Assembly: GCF_018130215.1 (NCBI RefSeq)
Contig: NZ_JAFCKQ010000024.1
Coordinates: 1 to 64,000 of the forward strand
From: Bradyrhizobium jicamae
GTDB lineage: Bacteria; Pseudomonadota; Alphaproteobacteria; Rhizobiales; Xanthobacteraceae
Length of the DNA: 64,000 nucleotides
Reading direction: 5' to 3'
A program made the position numbers and the translations under genes. Positions 1-8,926 of this stretch are shown here, piece by piece. How positions within the stretch are numbered: position 1 is the first letter of the stretch; every line of letters starts with the position of its first letter. The notes below the pieces were generated by a model that was not told the origin of the DNA, did not search any database, and was given only the letters and a program-made list of their open reading frames with translations.

Positions 1-707
1 TTATCGTAACGGCAAATCAGTGTATAGATTTCCCGTCTCACCCGCTCGAGGGGCGCTCGCGATCGTCACGAACGTTGTGGTGGGATGCGGTGGACGCTGA
101 TGTCGCGATTGACGGTCGCGGCGGATAGCGGACGGCGAAATCGTGCAGGCCTGACGCCCTAGTGGCAGGTGTCTCCCGCGAGATGCGAAAGCATCTTCGC
201 GAGACGGTGACAAGCAAGCCCAGTCTCACCGGGGAGAGTACGTATAAGCCGTAACCCATCGCGCAGGGAAAGCCGGGTTGTTCCCGGTTACACCTGTGGT
301 CCTACCCCCGTGCTTTCTACATTGCACGGGGCCCATGGGTGCGATCGGCACCCGGCTTTCCCTGCGCCCTCTGCTCACAGAGCGGCGAAACGAAGGGCAA
401 GACTCGGACAGTTCATGTCGCGAGAACGCATGTCTTTACCACGCGGCCGCCAATCGCCGCCGCCTCCGGCCCTGTCCAAAGAAGTCTGCTCCCCATCCAC
501 CAATATAAAGAGAGGTACGCCGGATTCCGCCGCAACTCTGGGGCGTATTTTTCAACTCTGGGGATAGGATTCCGGCACGGAAGGTACCGCTTTCAATATC
601 TGTCGATTTGACAGGGGCCGCCTCAGCACCCATGTTCGGCCCGACATGGCGGGTCGCGAGTCTAGTGGAACCCGTCTTCAAGTTTCCCCATAAGCTATTG
701 GAATGAC
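1..707. other. Non-coding left edge, 707 bases upstream of topA
   Basis: I see no convincing gene here. Short open frames exist on both strands but they run through strong palindromes and look like repeat-derived translations. The left 400 bases hold a structured repeat, listed separately. The right part contains an 11-base direct repeat (CAACTCTGGGG at 533-543 and 553-563) and then about 140 bases leading to the topA start. The topA promoter should lie in that last part but I cannot fix it. The dprA gene that often precedes topA in this order is not within these 707 bases. Confidence 0.6.
177..367. repeat. Structured dispersed repeat with nested inverted repeats
   Basis: A perfect 17-base inverted repeat pairs 261-277 with 351-367. 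Nested inside is a perfect 8-base hairpin (CCCCGTGC at 306-313 with GCACGGGG at 324-331). A further hairpin lies at 177-202 (about 10 paired bases, GAAA loop). From memory of Bradyrhizobium genomes, sequences of this type around a 'cagggaaagccgggttgttcc' core recur many times in intergenic DNA and give rise to spurious hypothetical proteins; that copy number cannot be confirmed here. It could be a palindromic repeat or a multi-copy structured RNA. Confidence 0.6.
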
Positions 708-3455
708 ATGAATATCGTCATTGTGGAGTCGCCGGCCAAGGCCAAGACGATCAACAAATATCTGGGTGCCTCCTATGAGGTCCTGGCGTCGTTCGGCCAT
801 GTCCGCGACCTCCCTGCCAAGAATGGTTCCGTCGATCCGGACGCCAATTTCCAGATGATCTGGGAGGTCGACGCCAAGGCCGCCGGCCGGCTCAACGATA
901 TCGCCAAGGCGCTGAAGGGTGCCGACCGCCTGATCCTCGCAACCGACCCTGATCGCGAGGGCGAAGCGATCTCATGGCACGTGCTCGAAGTGATGAAGGA
1001 GAAGCGCGCGCTGAAGGACCAGAGGGTCGAGCGCGTGGTTTTCAACGCCATCACCAAGCAGGCGGTCACCGAGGCCATGAGGGCGCCGCGCCAGATCGAC
1101 GGCGCGCTGGTCGATGCCTACATGGCGCGCCGCGCGCTGGACTATCTGGTCGGCTTCACCCTCTCACCTGTGCTGTGGCGCAAGCTGCCCGGCGCGCGCT
1201 CGGCCGGTCGCGTGCAGTCGGTCGCCCTGCGGCTGGTCTGCGACCGCGAGCTCGAGATCGAGAAGTTCGTGCCGAAGGAATACTGGTCGCTGGTCGCGAC
1301 GCTGCTGACGCCGCGCGGCGAGGCCTTCGAGGCTCGACTCGTCGGCGCCGACGGCAAGAAGATCCAGCGCCTCGACATCGGCTCCGGTGCGGAAGCCGAG
1401 GACCTCAAAAAGGCCATCGAAGCCGCGCTGTTCACGGTCGCGACCGTCGAGGCCAAGCCCGCGCGGCGCAACCCGCAGGCCCCCTTCACCACCTCGACCC
1501 TGCAGCAGGAAGCGAGCCGCAAGCTCGGCTTCGCGCCGGCGCATACCATGCGTATCGCCCAGCGGCTCTACGAGGGCATCGACATCGGCGGCGAGACCAC
1601 CGGTCTCATCACCTATATGCGGACCGACGGCGTGCAGATCGATCCGTCCGCGATCACCCAGGCGCGCAAGGTGATCGGCGAGGATTACGGCAACGCCTAC
1701 GTGCCCGATGCACCGCGCCAGTACCAGACCAAGGCCAAGAACGCCCAGGAAGCCCACGAAGCGATCCGCCCGACCGATCTGTCGCGGCGTCCCGCCAGCA
1801 TCGGCCGCCGGCTCGATGCGGATCAGGCGCGGCTTTATGAATTGATCTGGAAGCGTACCGTTGCGAGCCAGATGGAATCGGCGGAGCTCGAGCGCACCAC
1901 CGTCGACATCGAGGCCAAGGCCGGATCGCGCGTGCTTGAGCTGCGCGCCTCGGGCCAGGTCATCAAGTTCGACGGCTTCCTCGCGCTCTATCAGGAAAGC
2001 CGTGACGACGAGGAGGACGAGGATTCGCGCCGACTGCCGGCGATGAGCGAGGGCGAAGCGGTGAAGCGCCAGAGCCTCGCTGTCACCCAGCATTTCACCG
2101 AACCGCCGCCGCGCTTCTCGGAAGCCTCGCTGGTGAAGCGGATGGAAGAGCTCGGCATCGGCCGTCCCTCGACCTACGCCTCGATCCTCCAGGTGCTGAA
2201 GGACCGCGGCTACGTCAAGCTCGAGAGGAAGCGGCTGCATGGCGAGGACAAGGGCCGCGTCGTGGTCGCCTTCCTCGAGAACTTCTTCTCGCGCTACGTC
2301 GAATACGATTTCACCGCCGACCTCGAGGAGCAGCTCGACCGCATCTCCAACAACGAGGTGGCCTGGCAGCAGGTGCTGCAGGATTTCTGGCGCGGCTTCA
2401 TCGGCGCGGTGAACGACATCAAGGATCTCCGCGTCGCCGAGGTGCTCGATGCGCTCGACGAGATGCTGGGCCCGCACATCTATCCGCCCCGCGCCGATGG
2501 CGGCGATGTCCGGCAATGTCCGACCTGCGGCACCGGCCGGCTCAACCTCAAGGCCGGCAAGTTCGGCGCGTTCGTCGGCTGCTCGAACTACCCGGAATGC
2601 CGCTACACCCGTCCCCTCGCCGCCGACAGCGCCGAGAGCGCCGACCGCATCCTCGGCAAGGATCCCGAGACCGACCTCGATGTCGCGGTGAAGGCCGGCC
2701 GCTTCGGGCCCTACATCCAGCTCGGCGAGCAGAAGGATTACGAAGACGGCGAGAAGCCGAAACGCGCAGGCATTCCGAAGGGCACCTCGCCCGGCGATGT
2801 CGATCTCGAGCTTGCGCTGAAGCTGCTGTCGCTGCCGCGCGAGATCGGCAAGCATCCGGAGACCGGCCAGCCGATCACCGCCGGGCTCGGCCGCTTCGGG
2901 CCGTTCGTGAAGCATGAGAAGACCTATGCCAGCCTGGAGGCCGGCGACGAGGTGTTCGACATCGGGCTCAACCGCGCCGTGACGCTGATCGCCGAGAAGG
3001 TCGCGAAGGGTCCGAGCGGCCGCCGTTTCGGCGCCGACCCGGGCAAGCCGCTCGGCGACCATCCTTCACTTGGCGCAGTCGCGCTGAAGAACGGCCGCTA
3101 CGGCGCCTATGTCACCGCGGGCGGCGTCAACGCGACGATCCCGAGCGACAAGACGCCCGACGAAGTCACGCTGGCGGAAGCGATCGCGCTGATCGACGAG
3201 CGCGCGGCCAAGGGCGGCGGCAAGGCCAAGAAGGCGAAGGCTGCGAAGCCCGCCAAGAAGGAAAAGGCTGCCGACAAGGCCGATGGCGACGCCGACGCCA
3301 AGAAGGCCGCGGCGAAGAAGGCTGCCGCCAAGCCGAATTCGGGCGCGACCAGCAAGGCGCGCGCCCCGGTCTCGTCGGCTGCAAAAACCTCGGCCGCGAA
3401 GCCCGCGGCAACCAAACCGCCCGCGAAGAAGAGCGCCGGCAAGGCAAGAGGATAA
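708..3455 (+). CDS. topA: DNA topoisomerase I (type IA)
   Basis: TopA relaxes negatively supercoiled DNA by single-strand passage through a covalent 5'-phosphotyrosine. The protein is 915 residues. It opens with the Toprim domain (IVESPAKAKTI near residue 5 and DPDREGEAI near 84). The catalytic tyrosine is Y303 in GLITYMRTDG. A topoisomerase zinc ribbon begins at C604 (CPTC then CSNYPEC), followed by degenerate C-terminal repeats and a Lys/Ala-rich tail of about 85 residues that probably binds DNA, as usual in alphaproteobacteria. The ATG at 708 has a weak GGA upstream and gives the canonical N terminus. The rnr gene starts on the very next base after the stop codon, so the two are likely cotranscribed and translationally coupled. 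Confidence 0.98.
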   Translation: MNIVIVESPAKAKTINKYLGASYEVLASFGHVRDLPAKNGSVDPDANFQMIWEVDAKAAGRLNDIAKALKGADRLILATDPDREGEAISWHVLEVMKEKRALKDQRVERVVFNAITKQAVTEAMRAPRQIDGALVDAYMARRALDYLVGFTLSPVLWRKLPGARSAGRVQSVALRLVCDRELEIEKFVPKEYWSLVATLLTPRGEAFEARLVGADGKKIQRLDIGSGAEAEDLKKAIEAALFTVATVEAKPARRNPQAPFTTSTLQQEASRKLGFAPAHTMRIAQRLYEGIDIGGETTGLITYMRTDGVQIDPSAITQARKVIGEDYGNAYVPDAPRQYQTKAKNAQEAHEAIRPTDLSRRPASIGRRLDADQARLYELIWKRTVASQMESAELERTTVDIEAKAGSRVLELRASGQVIKFDGFLALYQESRDDEEDEDSRRLPAMSEGEAVKRQSLAVTQHFTEPPPRFSEASLVKRMEELGIGRPSTYASILQVLKDRGYVKLERKRLHGEDKGRVVVAFLENFFSRYVEYDFTADLEEQLDRISNNEVAWQQVLQDFWRGFIGAVNDIKDLRVAEVLDALDEMLGPHIYPPRADGGDVRQCPTCGTGRLNLKAGKFGAFVGCSNYPECRYTRPLAADSAESADRILGKDPETDLDVAVKAGRFGPYIQLGEQKDYEDGEKPKRAGIPKGTSPGDVDLELALKLLSLPREIGKHPETGQPITAGLGRFGPFVKHEKTYASLEAGDEVFDIGLNRAVTLIAEKVAKGPSGRRFGADPGKPLGDHPSLGAVALKNGRYGAYVTAGGVNATIPSDKTPDEVTLAEAIALIDERAAKGGGKAKKAKAAKPAKKEKAADKADGDADAKKAAAKKAAAKPNSGATSKARAPVSSAAKTSAAKPAATKPPAKKSAGKARG

Positions 3456-5780
3456 GTGAAAGCTAAAAAAGACCATGGCTTTCCGGCCCGGGACGCCATC
3501 GTCGCCTTCATCCGCGCCAATCCAGGCAAGGTCGGCACCCGCGAGATCGCCCGCGAGTTCGGCCTGAAGAACGCCGACCGCGTCGAGCTGAAGAAAATCC
3601 TGCGCGAGCTCGCAGACGACGGCACGGTCGCCAAGCGCGGCCGCAAGATGCACCAGCCGGCCGCGCTGCCGCCGACCGTGCTGGCCGACATCACCGGCCG
3701 CGACAGCGATGGCGAATTGATCGCCACGCCCGCCGAGTGGGACACCGAAGAGAACGGCAGCGCACCCAAGATCCGGATCGAAACGCCGCGGCGGCCGAAG
3801 CCCGGCACGTCAGCCGGCGTCGGCGACCGTGCGCTGCTGCGCGTCGAGATCACGGACGAGCGCGACGGCGCGCCCTATCGCGGCCGCGTCATCAAGGTGA
3901 TCGACCATGCGCGGAGCCGCATCCTCGGCATCTTCCGCCGTAACCCCGACGGCAGCGGCCGGCTGATCCCCGTCGACAAAAAGCAGGCCGGCCGCGAGCT
4001 CAACATCGCAAGGCACGATACCGGCGAGGCCGAGGACGGCGATCTCGTCAGTGTCGATCTGGTCCGCAGCCGCGGCTATGGGCTTGCCTCGGGACGGGTC
4101 AAGGAGCGCCTCGGCTCGATCGCGAGCGAGAAGGCGATCAGCCTGATCGCAATCAACGCCCACGATATCCCGCAGGTGTTCTCCATGGCCGCGATCCGCG
4201 AGTCCGAGGACGCCAGGCCTGCAACCTTGCAGGGCCGCGAGGATTGGCGCGACGTGCCGCTCGTCACCATCGATCCGCCCGACGCCAAGGATCACGACGA
4301 TGCCGTCCATGCCGAGGTCGACCCCGATCCGAACAACAAAGGCGGCTACGTCGTTCATGTCGCGATCGCCGACGTCGCCTTCTATGTGCGGCCGGGCTCG
4401 GCACTCGATCGCGACGCGCTCCAGCGCGGCAACTCGGTCTACTTCCCCGACCGCGTGGTGCCGATGCTGCCCGAGCGCATCTCCAACAATCTGTGCTCGC
4501 TGGTGCCGGGCGAGCCGCGCGGCGCGCTCGCGGTGCGGATGGTGATCGGCGCCGACGGCCGCAAGCGCTCGCACACCTTCCATCGGGTGCTGATGCGCTC
4601 GGCCGCGAAGCTGAATTACGCGCAGGCGCAGGCCGCGATCGACGGCAAACCGGACGACACCACCGGTCCCCTGCTCGATCCGATCCTCAAACCGCTGTGG
4701 TCGGCCTACGAGCTGGTCAGGCTTGCGCGCAACGAACGCGACCCGCTCGACCTCGATCTGCCCGAGCGCAAGATCCTGCTCAAGCCCGACGGCACCGTCG
4801 ACCGCGTCGTGATTCCCGAGCGGCTCGATGCACACCGGCTGATCGAGGAGTTCATGATCCTTGCGAACGTCGCCGCGGCCGAGATGCTGGAGAAGAAGGG
4901 CCTGCCGCTGATCTACCGCGTGCACGACGAGCCGAGCCAGGAGAAGGTTCACAATCTCCAGGAATTTCTGAAGACGCTCGACCTGCCCTTCACCAAGCAG
5001 GGTGCGCTCAGGCCCTCGCAGTTCAACCGTGTGCTGGCGCAGGTCGCCGGCGAAGATTACGAGCCGCTGGTCAACGAGGTGGTGCTGCGCTCGCAGGCGC
5101 AGGCCGAATATGCCGCCGAGAATTATGGGCATTTCGGATTGAACCTGCGCCGCTACGCGCATTTCACCTCGCCGATCCGCCGCTATGCCGATCTGATCGT
5201 GCATCGTGCGCTGATCCGCGCGCTCGGCCTCGGCGAAGGCGCGCTGCCGCCGGACGAAACGATGGAGACGCTCGCCGAGATCGCAGCGCAGATCTCCGTC
5301 ACCGAGCGTCGCGCGATGAAGGCGGAACGCGAGACCGCCGACCGGCTGATCGCCCATTTCCTCGCCGATCGCGTCGGCGCCAGCTTCCAGGGCCGCATCT
5401 CCGGCGTGACCCGCGCCGGCCTGTTCGTGAAGCTCGACGACACCGGCGCTGACGGGCTGGTCCCGATCCGCACAATCGGGTCAGAATATTTCAACTACGA
5501 CGAGACCCGCCACGCGCTGATCGGCTCGCGCAGCGGGATCATGTACCGGCTCGGCGACGTGGTGGACGTGCGCCTGGTCGAAGCCGCCCCCATAGCGGGT
5601 GCGCTGCGGTTTGAGCTATTATCCGAGGGGCAGGCCATTCCGCGTGGCAGAAAACGCGATGGCGAAAGAGCCGGGCGGCGCGTCAAGGCGCACAAGGAGC
5701 GGAAGGCGCGCAGCAAGGACCGCAAGCCGGCCAAGCAGAAGCCCGGCAAGTCGAAGCGAGGCAAGTCATGGAAACGGTGA
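3456..5780 (+). CDS. rnr: Ribonuclease R
   Basis: Processive 3'-to-5' exoribonuclease that degrades structured RNA and takes part in RNA quality control. The protein is 774 residues: an N-terminal winged-helix segment (about 10-75), cold-shock-like OB regions (about 85-220), the RNB catalytic domain with the metal-binding aspartate cluster DPPDAKDHDDAVH near 270-285, an S1 domain (about 640-720) and a strongly basic Lys/Arg tail. The start is GTG at 3456, directly abutting the topA stop (TAA GTG), which points to translational coupling. The last 13 bases overlap the start of the DUF983 gene. Length and domain order are normal for RNase R. Confidence 0.97.
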   Translation: MKAKKDHGFPARDAIVAFIRANPGKVGTREIAREFGLKNADRVELKKILRELADDGTVAKRGRKMHQPAALPPTVLADITGRDSDGELIATPAEWDTEENGSAPKIRIETPRRPKPGTSAGVGDRALLRVEITDERDGAPYRGRVIKVIDHARSRILGIFRRNPDGSGRLIPVDKKQAGRELNIARHDTGEAEDGDLVSVDLVRSRGYGLASGRVKERLGSIASEKAISLIAINAHDIPQVFSMAAIRESEDARPATLQGREDWRDVPLVTIDPPDAKDHDDAVHAEVDPDPNNKGGYVVHVAIADVAFYVRPGSALDRDALQRGNSVYFPDRVVPMLPERISNNLCSLVPGEPRGALAVRMVIGADGRKRSHTFHRVLMRSAAKLNYAQAQAAIDGKPDDTTGPLLDPILKPLWSAYELVRLARNERDPLDLDLPERKILLKPDGTVDRVVIPERLDAHRLIEEFMILANVAAAEMLEKKGLPLIYRVHDEPSQEKVHNLQEFLKTLDLPFTKQGALRPSQFNRVLAQVAGEDYEPLVNEVVLRSQAQAEYAAENYGHFGLNLRRYAHFTSPIRRYADLIVHRALIRALGLGEGALPPDETMETLAEIAAQISVTERRAMKAERETADRLIAHFLADRVGASFQGRISGVTRAGLFVKLDDTGADGLVPIRTIGSEYFNYDETRHALIGSRSGIMYRLGDVVDVRLVEAAPIAGALRFELLSEGQAIPRGRKRDGERAGRRVKAHKERKARSKDRKPAKQKPGKSKRGKSWKR

Positions 5781-6208
5781 CCCCGCCTACGGTTGTCTGG
5801 ACCCGCGACACGGCCAATCCCGAGAAGCGCGACCTGTGGGGCGCGATGAAGCGCGGGTTCCGCGGCCGCTGTCCGCGTTGTGGCCAGGGCAAACTGTTCC
5901 GCGCCTTCCTCAAATGCGACGGCCACTGTCCGGTCTGTGATCTCGATTTCTCGCCGCATCGCGCCGACGATCTGCCCGCCTATCTCGTCATCATCATCGT
6001 CGGCCATATCGTGGTACCGACGGCTTTGATCGTCGAGACCGATTATTCGCCGCCGGTGTGGCTGCAACTTGCGATCTATCTGCCATTCACGCTGTTTGCG
6101 TCGCTCGCGCTGCTGCAACCGGTCAAGGGAGCCGTGATCGGGCTGCAATGGGCCCTGCGCATGCATGGCTTTGACGAAAATGCCCCTAGCGACATCCCGC
6201 CGGTCTAG
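5768..6208 (+). CDS. DUF983 family zinc-ribbon membrane protein
   Basis: A 146-residue protein of the DUF983 family, function unknown. After a polar N terminus there is a zinc-ribbon-like set of cysteines (CPRCGQG at about 38-44, then CDGHCPVC at about 56-63) followed by two hydrophobic segments (about 75-95 and 100-118) likely to span the inner membrane. The ATG overlaps the 3' end of rnr by 13 bases in another frame, so it belongs to the topA-rnr operon. This gene order is common in Rhizobiales. Its role in RNA or envelope metabolism is not known. Confidence 0.9.
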   Translation: METVTPPTVVWTRDTANPEKRDLWGAMKRGFRGRCPRCGQGKLFRAFLKCDGHCPVCDLDFSPHRADDLPAYLVIIIVGHIVVPTALIVETDYSPPVWLQLAIYLPFTLFASLALLQPVKGAVIGLQWALRMHGFDENAPSDIPPV

Positions 6209-6244
6209 CTAAACCGGACGCCAACAAGAGCCGAAAGGGATGAA

Positions 6245-6985
6245 ATGACTGAAGCTGCCGCTGCCGTCCACCAGGGGGAAAAAGAACCCGATCATCATCC
6301 GTATTTCCGGCCGAAGGATGCAGCGACGCTGATCCTGATCGACCGCTCCGGCGCGAGGCCGAAGGTGCTGGTCGGCAAACGCCACGACAAGGTCGTGTTC
6401 ATGCCGGGCAAATACGTCTTCCCCGGCGGCCGCGTCGACACGGCCGACAACCGCGTTCCCGTCGCCGCGCCGATCACCGCCGAGCTCGAGGCCAATCTCC
6501 TGAAGGGCAGTCCGAAGATCACTGCGGGACGCGCGCGTGCGCTCGCCAATGCCGCGATCCGCGAGGCCTGCGAGGAGACGGGACTTTGCCTCGGTCGCAA
6601 GGTCGAGAAGACGGCGAAACTCGAAGGCGCGTGGAAGCCGTTCGCCGATGCAGGCCTGTTGCCCGATCCGTCCGGCCTGTTCCTGATCGCGCGCGCGATC
6701 ACGCCACCCGGCCGCGTCCGCCGCTTCGACACCCGCTTCTTCACCGCCGACGCCTCGACGATCGCGCACCGCGTCGAAGGCGTGGTTCATGCCGATGCCG
6801 AGCTGGTCGAGCTGGTGTGGGTCGAGATCGGCTCCGAGCCGCTCGCGGATGCGCATGCGATGACCAAGAACGTGCTCGCCGAGCTCGACCGCCGCCTCGC
6901 CACCGGCCCGCTCCGCCACGACGCAGCCGTGCCGTTCTTCCATTTCTATGGCGGCAAGATGCACAAGGACGTGCTGGGGGCGTGA
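6245..6985 (+). CDS. NUDIX hydrolase
   Basis: A 246-residue NUDIX-family hydrolase, expected to cleave a nucleoside diphosphate linked to another moiety. The NUDIX signature is seen as an AAIREACEETGL core (about residues 103-114), preceded by a Gly-rich stretch at FPGGRVD. The substrate cannot be told from sequence; relatives act on NADH, ADP-ribose or CoA. The ATG at 6245 is preceded by AAAGGGATGAA, giving an acceptable ribosome site. It lies 36 bases behind the DUF983 gene and may be the last gene of the topA operon. A strong hairpin follows the stop. Confidence 0.9.
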   Translation: MTEAAAAVHQGEKEPDHHPYFRPKDAATLILIDRSGARPKVLVGKRHDKVVFMPGKYVFPGGRVDTADNRVPVAAPITAELEANLLKGSPKITAGRARALANAAIREACEETGLCLGRKVEKTAKLEGAWKPFADAGLLPDPSGLFLIARAITPPGRVRRFDTRFFTADASTIAHRVEGVVHADAELVELVWVEIGSEPLADAHAMTKNVLAELDRRLATGPLRHDAAVPFFHFYGGKMHKDVLGA

Positions 6986-6995
6986 TATGAGGCGC

Positions 6996-7023
6996 GTCAT
7001 TCCGGGGCGCGCTCCGGAATGAC
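6996..7023. repeat. Intergenic palindrome after the NUDIX gene
   Basis: GTCATTCCGG (6996-7005) pairs perfectly with CCGGAATGAC (7014-7023) around an 8-base loop. It resembles the GTCATT-type dispersed palindromes of Bradyrhizobium and, lying just behind the NUDIX stop, could block or stabilise transcript ends. There is no T-tract. Confidence 0.6.
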
Positions 7024-7125
7024 GTTGTCGAGGGAGCTCGCAAAAACAAAATAATCTTCCCGATGGCGCGCCGCGCACCGCCTCCCTATCTGTTCCGCTA
7101 ACGACATCAAGGACGGAACGGGGCA

Positions 7126-8451
7126 ATGGCGAAGCGTCAACTCAAGCTCGGCGCGTTCATGCGGCCGATCAGCATCCACACCGGCGCATGGCGCTATCCC
7201 GGAGCCTGGCCGGACGCCAACTTCAATTTCGGCCATATCAAGACACTGATCCGAAAGCTCGAGGCCGGCAGGTTCGACGCCTTCTTCATGGCCGACCATC
7301 TGGCCGTGCTCAACATGCCGATCAACGCGCTGAAGCGCAGCCACACGGTGACGTCGTTCGAGCCGTTCACGCTGCTCTCGGCGCTGTCGGCCGTCACCGA
7401 GCACATCGGCCTGATCGCGACCGGCTCGACCACCTTCGACGAGCCCTATCACGTCGCCCGCCGCTTCGCCTCGCTCGATCACATCTCCGGCGGCCGCGCC
7501 GGCTGGAACATCGTCACGACGTCCAATCCGGATGCCGCGCTGAATTTCGGGCTCGACGATCACATGGAGCACGCCGAACGCTACAAGCGCGCCCGCGAAT
7601 TCTACGACGTCGTCACCGGCCTGTGGGATTCCTTCGCCGACGACGCGTTCGTGCGCGATGTGGAATCCGGCCTGTTCCTCGACCCTTCGAAAATGCACGT
7701 GCTCGATCACAAGGGCAAATATCTCTCGGTGCGCGGTCCGCTCAACATCGCCCGCCCGGTGCAGGGCTGGCCCGTGATCGTGCAGGCCGGCGCATCCGAG
7801 GACGGCAGGCAGCTCGCGGCCGAAACCGCCGAGGCCGTGTTCACCGGCGGCGGCAGCCTCGCGGACGGCCAGAAGCTTTATGCCGACATCAAGGGTCGCA
7901 TGGAGAAGATCGGCCGCGATCCCGAGCACTTGAAAATCCTGCCAGGCGCGTTCGTCGTGGTCGGCGACAGCGACGAGGAGGCCCGCGAGAAGCGGGCCTT
8001 GCTCGACAGCCGCGTACACTATGAGAGCGCTATCGCCTCGCTCTCGGTGGTCCTCGGCACCGATGCCTCGGGCTTCGATCCCGACGGACAATTGCCGCCT
8101 ATTCCGGAGACCAATGCCAGCAAGAGCGGCCGCCAGCGCCTCGTCGACGTGGCGGCGCGCGACAAGCTGACCGTGCGCCAGCTCGCCCAGCGCGTCGGCG
8201 GCTATGGCGGGCTCGCCTTCGTCGGCACGCCGAAGACCATCGCCGACCAGATGGAGCAGTGGCTGACGGAGCGCGGCAGCGACGGCTTCAACATCATGTT
8301 CCCCTATCTGCCGCAGGGGCTGTTCGAATTCGTCGACCGGGTGGTGCCCGAATTGCAGAGGCGCGACATCTTCCGCAAGGAGTACGAAGGCACGACGCTG
8401 CGCGAAAATCTGGGCCTGCCGCGGCCGAAGAACCAGTTCTTCGCGCCTTAG
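7126..8451 (+). CDS. LLM-class FMN-dependent monooxygenase (NtaA/SnaA/DszA type)
   Basis: A 441-residue luciferase-like monooxygenase of the NtaA/SnaA/DszA subfamily, which uses reduced FMN supplied by a partner reductase to oxidise small organic substrates (aminopolycarboxylates, organosulfur compounds, dibenzothiophene sulfone). Family features are the N terminus with GAFMRP and HTGAWRYP, the ATGSTTFDEPYHVARRFASLDHISGGRAGWNIVTT core, and the GGYGGLAFVGTP region near the C terminus. No flavin reductase gene is adjacent, so the partner is elsewhere. The start at 7126 follows GGAACGGGGCA. The substrate is unknown. Confidence 0.9.
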   Translation: MAKRQLKLGAFMRPISIHTGAWRYPGAWPDANFNFGHIKTLIRKLEAGRFDAFFMADHLAVLNMPINALKRSHTVTSFEPFTLLSALSAVTEHIGLIATGSTTFDEPYHVARRFASLDHISGGRAGWNIVTTSNPDAALNFGLDDHMEHAERYKRAREFYDVVTGLWDSFADDAFVRDVESGLFLDPSKMHVLDHKGKYLSVRGPLNIARPVQGWPVIVQAGASEDGRQLAAETAEAVFTGGGSLADGQKLYADIKGRMEKIGRDPEHLKILPGAFVVVGDSDEEAREKRALLDSRVHYESAIASLSVVLGTDASGFDPDGQLPPIPETNASKSGRQRLVDVAARDKLTVRQLAQRVGGYGGLAFVGTPKTIADQMEQWLTERGSDGFNIMFPYLPQGLFEFVDRVVPELQRRDIFRKEYEGTTLRENLGLPRPKNQFFAP

Positions 8452-8571
8452 CGGCAAGCGCTGGTCATGGGAACAGGCCGTGGCCGGCGGTCCGACGCGT
8501 CGGGTTCGGCGAAAATCGCTGTATTTGCAGCAAAAGTTCCCGAAATCCGGGTGTTCGGGCCAGTCAAATCC

Positions 8572-8599
8572 TTGACTTTGGGCCGTTTCTGGCTAGTTT
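8572..8599 (+). promoter_or_regulatory. Probable housekeeping promoter of rpmG
   Basis: TTGACT (8572-8577) and TAGTTT (8594-8599) are separated by 16 bases and lie about 65 bases upstream of the rpmG start. This fits a sigma-70-type promoter for a ribosomal protein gene. Called by eye only. Confidence 0.5.
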
Positions 8600-8662
8600 C
8601 CCGGCCAAACGCGGGCCGATTTGGCCGGCTCCCGATACCCCTGCATTTTCGAGGTTTTGCAT

Positions 8663-8830
8663 ATGGCCAAGGCGGTCACAATCAAGGTCAAGCTCGTGTC
8701 GACGGCCGACACCGGCTACTTCTACGTCGCCAAGAAGAACTCGCGCACCATGACCGACAAGCTGGTCAAGAAGAAGTACGACCCGGTCGCGCGCAAGCAC
8801 GTCGAGTTCAAGGAAGCCAAGATCAAGTAA
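8663..8830 (+). CDS. rpmG: 50S ribosomal protein L33
   Basis: Large-subunit ribosomal protein, 55 residues beginning MAKAVTIKVKL and ending KEAKIK, which is the expected length for the alphaproteobacterial form. It has the YFYVAKKNSR and YDPVARKHVEF segments of bL33. It carries no CxxC zinc pair, so it is the zinc-independent form. The upstream in-frame extension to 8621 is rejected because the conserved N terminus is at 8663. The gene is alone, with a probable promoter at 8572 and a strong terminator right behind it. Confidence 0.97.
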   Translation: MAKAVTIKVKLVSTADTGYFYVAKKNSRTMTDKLVKKKYDPVARKHVEFKEAKIK

Positions 8831-8854
8831 TATCCGCTGACGTGGATGTTCGGA

Positions 8855-8878
8855 ACGGGGCCTCGCGGCCCCGTTTTT
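8855..8878 (+). terminator. Rho-independent terminator of rpmG
   Basis: Perfect 8-base stem ACGGGGCC (8855-8862) with GGCCCCGT (8867-8874), TCGC loop, then a run of T to 8878. It lies 25 bases behind the rpmG stop. Confidence 0.9.
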
Positions 8879-8926
8879 GCTTTGCGGTGAGTGTCGTCCC
8901 TTCTGCGTTCCAGGCGGTGGGTTCAC

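Noticed and set aside
38..259. A short minus-strand frame in the left edge
   Set aside because: It runs through the repeat hairpins and is of the type commonly mis-annotated as a hypothetical protein.
1164..3062. A 632-codon open frame on the minus strand across topA
   Set aside because: It lies opposite a gene with all family motifs; high-GC codon structure creates such antisense frames, and the translation shows no recognisable domain.
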